In this document: positions 56,560 to 64,000 of the stretch, one piece after another
How positions within the stretch are numbered: the first letter of the stretch is position 1
Layout: every line of letters starts with the position of its first letter
Source: Loxodes magnus
Taxonomy: Eukaryota > Ciliophora > Karyorelictea > Loxodida > Loxodidae
Reading direction: 5' to 3'
DNA: 64,000 nucleotides
NCBI GenBank assembly: GCA_946699065.1
Contig: CAMPDV010001712.1
Span: forward strand, 1-64,000
Program-made: the position numbers and the translations under genes
Notes under the pieces: generated by a model
The model's input: the letters and a program-made list of their open reading frames with translations, nothing else
The model's database searches: none
Told to the model about the DNA's origin: nothing

Positions 56560-57230
56560 AATCATGCAGCTTATATCATTAAGAGCTGTAGTAGATGGAC
56601 CTTTTTGAGCATAAAACGAAATCCTAGAGAATGAACTGATTTTCCTTAAACTACAAAATTACATGTGATAACGTATGATAATGTTCAGAAGAAAATTGTT
56701 CCTAAGCTAAGAATCAATGAATATGTCAATTAACAAAGAGGAATAACTATATATTTGAAACATAACTCAAGGAAGGTAATGGAGGCACTACAGCTCAATG
56801 ACGAAATAATAATACAAGAAAAATGAAAAGGAATAGATGAAAAATTAATAATAAAAAGCGATAAAGTTCCATAATGATGTAAATTCCATTACACGAATGT
56901 AGAATATGATCACCTGCAAAAAATTAGAGTGAATTAATTGAACAATTCATACAAGGAATACCAAACTATCCAAGATTCAACAAACACAGAAAACAGAAAA
57001 TATGATACTTATTTATGCTATGGGCCAAATGTAATGGAGCAGAATAAACAATGAAAAGAAAGAAAAAAATCTAATAGATGAGTGAAGCATTTTAATTCTG
57101 CAATTATAGAAAAGTAGATGAAATCCATATAATAGAAGATTGCAGATAATACAAAGAAGAAAAAGAATAGTTAATAGAAAATATCACGAACGTAATTATC
57201 AGTAATAACTAATAAAAATAAGCCTTCTTA
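56560..57230 (+). pseudogene. Possible LINE ORF1 (Gag-like) relic
   Basis: Under the reassigned code a protein-like stretch runs in one frame from about 56,575 to 56,930 (residues such as NPREWTDFPQ, ITYDNVQKK and IITIYLKH-like segments, with TGA as Trp), then shifts frame. Near 57,104-57,150 it contains Cys, eight residues, His, four residues, Cys followed by RQYKEEKEQL. This resembles a CCHC zinc knuckle that has lost its second Cys and gained one residue. Length and layout would fit a LINE ORF1. No intact reverse transcriptase follows it directly, so it may be a rearranged piece. I am not sure of the family. Confidence 0.35.
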
Positions 57231-57239
57231 AACTCAGGC

Positions 57240-58240
57240 TTGAAGAAATAGTGTGAGAAAATTACAAATTCGAAAATCTGATACGAACTCTACAAGTAAT
57301 CAAAAGAAAAGAAATAGATTGTCACATTAAAAATTTTCTGAAAGATATATAAGAGAAAAGAAAATTGAGTTATATTTAAAAAGTTCTTCCTTATTAGAAA
57401 AAAACGGTAAAGACTATAGAGCAGGATCCAACGAGCATATTTAAATTTATAATAATTTATCAAGAGGACAAAAATGAAAATATGATTTAGCAACTTTATA
57501 ACAATTCTAAAAAATGGGAAAAGGAACTTGCGATGCCCTCAGAAAAGACTAACAGATAGCTTAACTATCTAAAGACAAATGAAAGAGTTGGAAAAGTAAT
57601 AGATAGAAATAGAATTCTACTGTTTTAAAAAGACCTAATGATGGAGATTGAATCTAATTATTCAGATTAGGATATAATGAATCTATTGGAAGAAAAATTT
57701 AGAATAAATAAAAGAAAATTTAGAAGATTCTGGTTTGATAAGATAATTTCCAAGAATACTCTTACTTTTGATTTTCTCTTAATTTATGGTTCAACTATCA
57801 ATGGTGAAACCACGTAAATTAATTGATTGGTTAATTCATTCATTCATAAACTCTTTCTTCAGCATTTATAGTTTTACTTTTAAACTTCTAGTATTTTTTT
57901 TTCTTTTATAACTTTCTTATGTTGTCGATTTATATGCCTTTTATCATCTAAAACAAATTTAATTTTTTTATTTAGTTTATTTCTTTTTCTTTTAAGATTT
58001 CTGATAATTTCTTTTTTAATTATCATTGTTTCAGTTTTTACTCTATTATAGTCATTTTAGTTTATAATTTTTGCTTATTTTCTATTTTTTTTGCGGTCTT
58101 ATATTAATTTCTATCTGATTTGTTTGCATGTTTTAAGTGTTGTTATTCTGATCTTATGAAATGCTACAAAAAGCATTTAATTTTCTTTAATAGGAGTAAA
58201 GTTTTATTGTTATTTATTTAAATTAAAAAAAATTTTAATT
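57240..58240. other. AT-rich interval, nothing recognised
   Basis: Lys/Asn/Ile-rich open frames on both strands are expected from base composition and from the lack of true stops. The right half (57,800-58,240) is T-rich on the + strand. No family motif, RNA gene or tandem repeat was seen. It may be the 3' part of a retroelement. Confidence 0.4.
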
Positions 58241-59050
58241 ATAGAGCGCGTAGCACTCTCGTTGGTGCGCAGCTCTTTAAATTAATTTTATTTAATGTCG
58301 AAAAAAAATTTTATGTTTCTCTTCCCTGTTTTCCCTTCCTGCAGTCCCTGTAATTTTTCCTTCCAAAGCATAGGATGCAATATGCGATTACGGGTACATT
58401 TCCCCGACCTATAATGAAGAAAGTTTCCTCTTGGTATTCAGAGTTCTTCAACTTATTACATCTCTTTCTCTTGTCATTGAGTTCTCTTTCTCCGATTTAT
58501 TCTCCGTCTGCGCTTATTTTTTATTTGCCTTGCTGGGCCTCCAAGCAACATCCGAAGGAAAGGGTTTTTCACCCTATTTAAATTTTAATATTAATAATTC
58601 GATTTTGATTTATTTAATCAGTTATTAGTCTTTATAAATTCTTAATTTAGGTTAAATATTACCTTAACTATCTGTTTATATTTGTACTTTTTTTTCAGTT
58701 GTAATTTCTTCGACTTCTCGTTATATTTGGTTATTTTTTATATTTTAAGCTTATTATATAATATTAAAGTTTCGAATATTTAAGAAGCAATTAATCAATT
58801 TCAACTATAAAAGTTTTTGGACCGGAAACTCCTTTCGCATTGCGAGGCCCGACGCTATCTTTTTATGGAATAACGGGGATATCCTGTTGTGCTCCAGGCA
58901 CAGCTGCTAGGGAGCTCCATCGCTATAAGCAGACAGGCTTCAAGCCCCTACCAAGAGCGGATAATCTCAAAGACAGTATTCCATTCAGAAAATAACTCTA
59001 ACCAGGGACCTTCTCAACGACAGGAAAGGAACTTGTTCCTAGCCACAAAA
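58241..59050 (+). repeat. Hairpin-headed dispersed repeat, copy B (longer, diverged)
   Basis: The hairpin at 58,243-58,276 matches copy A almost base for base over its first 35 bases, with a few changes in the loop and distal stem. About 60 bases beyond it are still alignable (TTTAAT...AAAAA...ATGTTTCT). After that the sequence differs, but a GC-rich block at 58,815-59,040 shares a GGCCCG...CGGGG arrangement and a short stem-loop (TGTGC...GCACA near 58,888) with copy A. I infer a second, inserted or diverged member of the same family. The shared hairpin is seen directly; the relation of the far end is inference. Confidence 0.5.
58332..58592 (+). CDS. Unrecognised short open frame with a hydrophobic segment
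   Basis: Within copy B a less AT-biased stretch reads, in frame with 58,341, as a protein-like sequence of about 85 residues. It has a Pro/Phe-rich start (PAVPVIF) and a hydrophobic run (LFSVCAYFLFALLGL) that could be a membrane segment. It includes one TAG read as Gln. An overlapping + frame from 58,375 is also open. No start codon is convincing and I recognise no family. It may be a fragment of a captured exon or only chance. Confidence 0.2.
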
Positions 59051-59272
59051 TAAGAAAGTGTTGTCACGAAGGTCATTCTCAGCTCCCACCATCTTTTCAA
59101 TTATTTTTAAGAAGCATTTCATTTCTTTTTTCTGGTTCATTGGAAAGTTAGTGTTAAGTTTAATAAGAATATTATTTTTTTTAAAAGATAACGTGGTTAT
59201 AAGTATAGTATTTTCATACTTATTCTTATATTTATGAGTTTTATAAAAGATGCTTTCGATTTTATCCAACAT
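58800..59272. other. GC-rich block and adjoining minus-strand open frame
   Basis: Positions 58,815-59,040 stand out by high GC within AT-rich DNA and contain short inverted repeats (for example AGGAACTTGTTCCT at 59,027-59,040). On the minus strand an ATG at 59,272 opens a Lys/Asn-rich frame of 77 codons that ends at a TAG at 59,039; with TAG as Gln it would continue through the GC-rich block. Nothing in it is recognisable. I treat the block as repeat-derived rather than as a gene. Confidence 0.3.
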
Positions 59273-59420
59273 TTTTTGTTTAAGTTATAATATTTATTTT
59301 AAACATTTATCATCGAATATATGTACAAAAGATTCTTTCATAGATCAATTGATTTATAATATGTTTTTGTTGATAGTTATAATTTTTTAAATTTCCATAA
59401 TAATCTTTATATTAAAAAAA
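59273..59420. other. AT-rich spacer
   Basis: Short AT-rich interval with an A run at its right end, directly before the inverted repeat copy. Nothing else seen. Confidence 0.4.
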
Positions 59421-59790
59421 AATGGATATAGGAAGTTGTCAGAAGAACCCTTGAACATTTGGTGAATTGTATACTACATTGCAAGTAATCTCTTATAATA
59501 AATAATACCACAGGAAAGAGTGGACAAGTTAGGAAGAGATAACCCTAACTTTCTTAAAAATTCTCACAAGATGTTTAAACGTTTTATTTACGTGCCTACT
59601 GATGACTTAATAATTTTGCTTATTTGGACCTTTTATAGGAGGATAAGTGCATTTAATTTAAGAGTCGAGGTTCATATTTAATAAGAAGATTTCCCATATA
59701 TTGAAGGTGACGTATCTTATTATGATAATAAAATTATAACAAGAAACATGTAAGCATTTTTCTTAATATGAAATATTATTTATAAAAGTG
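59421..59790 (-). repeat. Dispersed repeat copy C, inverted relative to copy A
   Basis: Read on the minus strand this aligns with copy A over most of its length, with mismatches and small gaps. Shared pieces on the + strand of C include AAAATGGAT at the start, GTATACT.CATTGC.AGTAATCT, CCACAGG.AA..GTGGA, TTATTTGGACCTT, TAATAAGAAGATT.CCCAT, AACAAGAAACATG and CATTTTTCTTAATAT. The terminal hairpin seen in copies A and B is not recognisable at the C end (about 59,790-59,815). A and C therefore form an inverted pair around 53.1-59.8 kb. Confidence 0.75.
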
Positions 59791-59795
59791 CTATT

Positions 59796-60199
59796 CATAA
59801 AAAAAGTGCTAATAATTTTTATTTATTCAAATTTGCTTTTTTATCTCTTTGTATTTCAGTCATTAATATATTGGCATTATGTATGGCAAGTTTATTTTTT
59901 TTATTATAGCAAAGTTTTTTTTCTTAATATAATATTTTCAGATTATCTTAATTAATTTCTAGAATTGTTTTTTTAGAATTATATATTTATTTTTTGATAT
60001 TCATATAAATATTTTTAATTTTTTTAATTCATAGTACTAAAATATTTTGTGTAACATAATAGTTTTTTAATTATATCTTAAAATTTTTTTTAAAATTTTT
60101 AAATTTTAAATCTTTTTTTTAAATAATAAAAATATTTGATCAATCTTTGTTTCAATATAATTAGTTTCTATATACTAAATTTTTTTAAAATCTTTATAA
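59796..60199. other. AT-rich upstream region of the RING/WD40 gene
   Basis: Very AT-rich, with long T and A runs and no recognisable gene. It must hold the promoter and 5' leader of the gene starting at 60,200, but I see no defined promoter element. The bases just before the ATG are A-rich (an A at -3), as is usual for ciliate starts. Confidence 0.45.
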
Positions 60200-62789
60200 A
60201 TGGATAACAATCAATGTCCAAACTGTAAAAAGCAATTCGATTAAGACGAGAGAGTGTCTAAGCAATTACCTTGTGGTTGCATTTCTTGTTTAATTTGTCT
60301 TAAAACAGTATATTAGGTTTTTTAAAAAATTGTGTGCATAAAACATAACTAAATTGTTAACATCAATCCTGACGAGTTACAAGGACCTGTAGTTTAAGAG
60401 CTTGATCAATAAAATATGCCAATTCACCAAAATGAATTAATTGACTAAGTGAAAATCGATGAGTATTTCAAGTGGTTACAAGATTAATACTCTTAGAAAT
60501 AGAATTACTAACTTATGGTTAGAGAAGTTATTTCGGAAAGTACATAGTTTATGAAGCATATCCAGTCGTTATCAATTCAGGAAATATTTAAATCTTTAAT
60601 AGACTCGTTTTCTATTAGCAACAGTAAAATCGAGAATTTAATATAGCGATTATCTTAGCTTAAAGATGCGAATGATGTTTAATAATTATAAGCTTAAAGA
60701 ATGGAATAGTAATAAGGAAATTAAAGACAAAATAATTAATCTTAAGAATAATTCAAGTAAATATTGCGAGAAATAGAAAATTTTAAGAAAGATTAGATAT
60801 AGCAAATGGACATTTAAACTTTAAGAAATAATATCTAAGTATGTCAGTTCAATCTGTTCAGCTATTTAAAAGAGAATGCTAACGGAAAATACTTAACTTT
60901 CAAGAAGACAGAGGAGTTAATAGAAAAGTTTTTCAAGCAATTCAAAGTAGTAAGGGGTCTTAGTCAAGTAGCAAAGCATATAGATAACTAAAGAGGTTAG
61001 GCAAATGTCTAAATGAAAGAAAAAAAACCTAATTAAGAAAATTCGATTATCCAGTACCAAAATTAAGATCAAGAACTAGATTAATAATAACGATAAGAAT
61101 AAGTTCAAGTTAAAGATTCTTTAGTTAAACTAGATATATCGTAAAAAGAGAGATAAATAGTCGAAGCCAGAGAGTTAGTCTAAGCTATAGAGTAAAGAGT
61201 AGTGAATCTATAGAATGAGTTTAAGAATGAAAGCTAATTAATTTAAGTATGTAACGAGCAATAAAACTTACTCAAGTATGTAATATCTGATTTCTCAAAT
61301 CTAACATTTGACAATTTAAATAAGTTCTTAAACCAAATAAAAGATGAGAATTTCAATATAGCAACGTTGAAATACAATCCGTTAAATAAGTCAGGATTAA
61401 TTGCTTAAGGTCAAATTTTGTTAAAGTTACCATAAATAACTGACTAAAAAATTCCAAACAAGTTAATTTAAATTATGCAACTTTGTAAATCTCAATAGGG
61501 AGTGGCATAATTAACATCAAACTCGCTAACAATGTTAAACTATTTGAACTTCGCGTTCACCAATTAGAATTTCTCAAACATCGACCTTTCTAATGCTAAT
61601 CTCTCGGATACCACCTTCACAAATTGTAACTTCGCTAATTCTAATTTAACATAAGCTAACCTCCGCAACGCAAAATTCATCAACTGTGACCTCTCAAATT
61701 CCAATCTAACCTCCATCATCACGGAACATCCTCACATATACACTGGTCACACTAGTTATGTATCATCTGTGGCTATATCCAGTGACTCAGAGTTCATTGT
61801 ATCGGGAAGTGCAGATTGTACTCTTAGACTTTACAATATCAAGACAGGTACCTGTAAGACCATGAGTGGTCACACTAATGTTGTATATGCTGTGGCTATA
61901 TCCAGTGATTCAGAGTTCATCGTATCGGGAAGTGCAGATTATACGGTGAGACTATGGGACGTCAAGACAGGTACCTGTAAGACCATGAGTGGTCACACTA
62001 GTTATGTATATGCTGTGGCTATATCCAGTGATTCAGAGTTCATCGTATCGGGAAGTGGAGATTATACGGTGAGACTATGGGACGTCAAGACAGGTACCTG
62101 TAAGACCATGAGTGGTCACACTAGATTTGTATGATCTGTGGCGAGATCCAGTGATTCAGAGTTCATCGTATCGGGAAGTTAAGATTATACGGTGAGACTA
62201 TGGGACGTCAAGACAGGTACCTGTAAGACCATGAGTGGTCACACTAGATCTGTATCATCTGTGGCTATATCCAGTGATTCCAACTTAATCATATCTGGAT
62301 CGCATGACTCAACTCTTCGTTTATGGAACTCTCGAACTTAATAATGTACAAAGGTCTTTTCGGGACACACCTCATATGTTTATTCGGTAATATTCTCGAA
62401 TAATAACAAGTATATCTTATCTGGATCTTATGACAAGACAATAAGAATCTGAAACGTCTCTACTGGATAATGTATCTGTGTACTTTTGGGTCACACAGAC
62501 AGTGTGGGTAGTTTATCATTATCAAGGGACAATCAATGGTTGGTATCGAGTAACGGAAGTATATTTGGAAATTAATCAAGTGATTACAACTTTAGAAGAT
62601 GGAACTTAGGAAGGATATTGAATTGAGAATAAACAACTAACTAATAATAGGTAAGTTCAACTTTACCAATTAATTATTTAGTAGACTGACTGGAACAAGG
62701 TATATGCTGACTATGGATTAAGATTTTAGAATTGTACTATGGCTAACATAACAATGAGTGTGGAGGACAAATAGAGATACATCAAGTGA
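60200..62789 (+). CDS. RING-like / coiled-coil / pentapeptide / seven-blade WD40 protein
   Basis: With TAA/TAG as Gln and TGA as Trp this reads without a break from the ATG at 60,200. Residues 6-49 form a RING-like zinc finger (Cys6, 9, 25, 27, 30, 33, 46 and His49; LPCGCISCLIC where LPCGH is usual), suggesting ubiquitin ligase or scaffold function. Residues ~100-400 are Gln/Lys/Glu-rich with coiled-coil character. Residues ~446-505 are about eleven pentapeptide repeats (NIDLS NANLS type). From residue 516 there are exactly seven WD40 blades, enough for one closed propeller. Blades 2-4 match the giant array at DNA level; blades 1 and 5-7 diverge increasingly. Trp in blades 4 and 6 is TGA (62,132 and 62,450). 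A 31-nt intron (62,651-62,681) then 35 codons to TGA 62,787 gives 852 residues. Alternatively the TGA at 62,624 is the stop, giving 808. Gln is mostly TAA/TAG, fitting a native gene. Confidence 0.82.
62651..62681 (+). other. Candidate 31-nt spliceosomal intron
   Basis: GTAAGT...TTTAG lies between codons (phase 0). Removing it joins the Gln-rich end of blade 7 to a protein-like tail (QTDWNKVYADYGLRF...) of 35 residues ending at TGA 62,787. Its length is not a multiple of three, so splicing matters for the frame. The case rests on the splice-site match and on the character of the tail. If translation stops at TGA 62,624 the stretch would be 3' untranslated or flanking sequence. Confidence 0.45.
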
Positions 62790-63040
62790 TCTATTCGAAT
62801 TTAAACTATTTAAACTAATTAATTTTTACATTTAACTAATTTAAAATTTTCTAAGTCTTTATGCTAATTAGTTATTTTCATTTTCTTATTATTATTATAA
62901 GTAAATTTAAAAAGTTTTAAAGTTCTTAATTTTTTCTAAGTCTTTTTATTTAATTTAGTTATTTTTATTAATATTTTATTTTAATTTAAATTTAAAATAA
63001 AGTGTTAAAGAAATTTTCAAATTTCCAAGGGTTTTAAATT
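62790..63040. other. AT-rich 3' flank
   Basis: AT-rich DNA with TTTAAACTATTTAAACTAATTAA-like runs directly after the gene. It presumably contains the 3' end of the transcript. No terminator or further gene is recognisable. Confidence 0.4.
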
Positions 63041-63290
63041 TTTTTGAGTTATATACTCAGCTAAAATTTTTTTAAATTTTTCTAGTGTAAGGAAAATTTT
63101 GTGAAGTATGTACTAGAGTAAAAATATTTAAATTTTTCTAGTGTCAAAAAATTTTTGAAGTATGTATTTAGCTAAAAATTTTTTAAATTTTCTAGTGTTA
63201 GGAAAATTTTTGAGTTATGTGCTAGAGCTGAAATTTTTTTTAATTTTATATTATAGTTTTAGAATTTTTTTGAGTTACGTGTAAGCGCGA
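63040..63290 (+). repeat. Degenerate ~55-bp tandem repeat, about 4-5 copies
   Basis: A pattern of TTTTTGAGTTATGT, then CTAGAGCT-like bases, AAATTTTT runs, and TTTTCTAGTGT..GGAAAA recurs with the GAGTTA/GAAGTA landmark at 63,046, 63,103, 63,157, 63,212 and 63,272 (spacings 57, 54, 55, 60). Copies are diverged. No coding role is apparent. Confidence 0.7.
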
Positions 63291-63577
63291 AGTTTTTTTT
63301 TTTTAATTTGTTATAAAATTTAATTACGTTTGTTACTATTTTTAAGTAGCATTATGTGTTTTTCCGATAGGAAAAATTTACTGTACTGCATTTAATGTGC
63401 AGCAGATTAAATTTTCATGAGTTAGAAGCCGTGAAAATGGCGAAAAACGTCAAAGCCTTTTTTTGCTCAGCGTTTTACACTATAGGGCTGAGTTGGGACG
63501 GAACAAGTTGGGGGAATTCGGGATTGAAATGAGGTCAGAAAGGAATAAATTTTTTCAAGAACAATTTTAAAAGCATA
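63291..63577. other. Mixed-composition spacer with two small hairpins
   Basis: Less AT-biased than its surroundings. Stem-loops are CTGCA/TGCAG at 63,386-63,402 and CTCAGC/GCTGAG at 63,466-63,492. No gene recognised; structural meaning unknown. Confidence 0.4.
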
Positions 63578-63840
63578 AAAGGTTTTTGATTTTGGTTTTG
63601 AAATTTTTGATTTTGGTTTTTAATTTTTTTGATTTTGGTTTTGAAATTTTTGATTTTGGTTTTTAATTTTTTTGATTTTGGTTTTGAAATTTTTGATTTT
63701 GGTTTTTAATTTTTTTGATTTTGGTTTTGAAATTTTTGATTTTGGTTTTTAATTTTTTTGATTTTGGTTTTGAAATTTTTGATTTTGGTTTTTAATTTTT
63801 TTGATTTTGGTTTTGAAATTTTTGATTTTGGTTTTGAAAA
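63578..63840 (+). repeat. 43-bp minisatellite, about 6 copies
   Basis: The GGTTTTGAAAT landmark recurs every 43 bases (Gs at 63,600, 63,643, 63,686, 63,729, 63,772 and 63,815). Each unit is made of two similar 21-22-base halves of GATTTTGGTTTT type, one ending in GAAAT and the other in TAAT. 43 is not a multiple of three, so the Lys/Asn/Gln-rich minus-strand frame over it is not a conserved protein repeat. Confidence 0.85.
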
Positions 63841-64000
63841 TTTTGGATTTGGTTATGAAAATTTTGGATTTGGGTTTGAAAACTTTCGATTTTGTATTTT
63901 GTTTTGAAGATTTAAGTTTTGTTTTGCAAGTTTTTGCTTTTTTTTGAATTGAAAATTTTAGATTTTGTTGCATGATAAAAATTTTAAGAATTGGGTTGTG
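63841..64000 (+). repeat. Degenerate continuation of the 43-bp minisatellite, then AT-rich end
   Basis: GATTTGG/GGTTTTGAAAA-like half-units continue with changes to about 63,930 and fade out. The rest to the window edge is AT-rich and featureless. Confidence 0.5.

Noticed and set aside
57290..57493. Minus-strand hydrophobic open frame of 67 codons
   Set aside because: Phe/Ile/Leu-rich translation of AT-rich DNA; no motif, no start context, and next to a decayed + strand element.
58815..59040. Ribosomal RNA or self-cleaving ribozyme fragment in the GC-rich block
   Set aside because: I could not match it to conserved rRNA segments or to hammerhead or HDV cores. The GC content and short stems alone are not enough.
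63749..63973. Minus-strand Lys/Asn/Gln repeat protein of 74 codons
   Set aside because: It lies over a 43-bp minisatellite whose period is not a multiple of three, so the frame rotates between copies.

Overview
The window reads as ciliate nuclear DNA in which all three conventional stop codons are used as sense codons. TAA and TAG fall where glutamine fits. TGA falls where tryptophan is expected: in WD40 strands, in a reverse transcriptase Asn-Trp-Arg-Pro-Ile motif, and in a WD40 Ile-Arg-Ile-Trp-Asn motif. This matches the karyorelict (Loxodes-like) or Condylostoma-type code and excludes Tetrahymena, Paramecium, Stentor and Blepharisma codes. The species is not identifiable from sequence alone.

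Layout. (1) Positions 1-50,969 are one unbroken tandem array of about 414 copies of a 123-bp unit. Each unit encodes one 41-residue WD40 blade on the + strand. The left edge lies outside the window and the right edge stops in mid-blade. Under the reassigned code, 3-10,166 and 25,257-50,969 are each open in one frame (3,388 and 8,571 codons). Between them lie 16 single-base indels, many in a 2.2-kb cluster. Nested higher-order duplications show recent unit-register recombination. (2) Positions about 50,970-59,800 are AT-rich and hold decayed non-LTR retrotransposons (two reverse transcriptase relics and a probable ORF1 relic). They also hold copies of a hairpin-headed GC-rich dispersed repeat, one of them inverted. 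(3) Positions 60,200-62,789 carry an apparently intact gene: RING-like zinc finger, Gln-rich coiled coil, pentapeptide repeats, then exactly seven WD40 blades. Its inner blades match the array unit at DNA level, while its first and last blades have diverged. (4) Positions 62,790-64,000 are AT-rich flank with a degenerate ~55-bp repeat and a 43-bp minisatellite.

The striking system is the giant array beside a seven-blade gene of the same family. Variation between blades is almost entirely amino-acid changing. It centres on the residues before strand b and the residue before the conserved Asp, which face the ligand surface of a propeller. The array may encode a gigantic protein of tens of propellers, or serve as a donor reservoir for diversifying the neighbouring gene, or be a coding-derived satellite. 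Sequence alone cannot decide among these.
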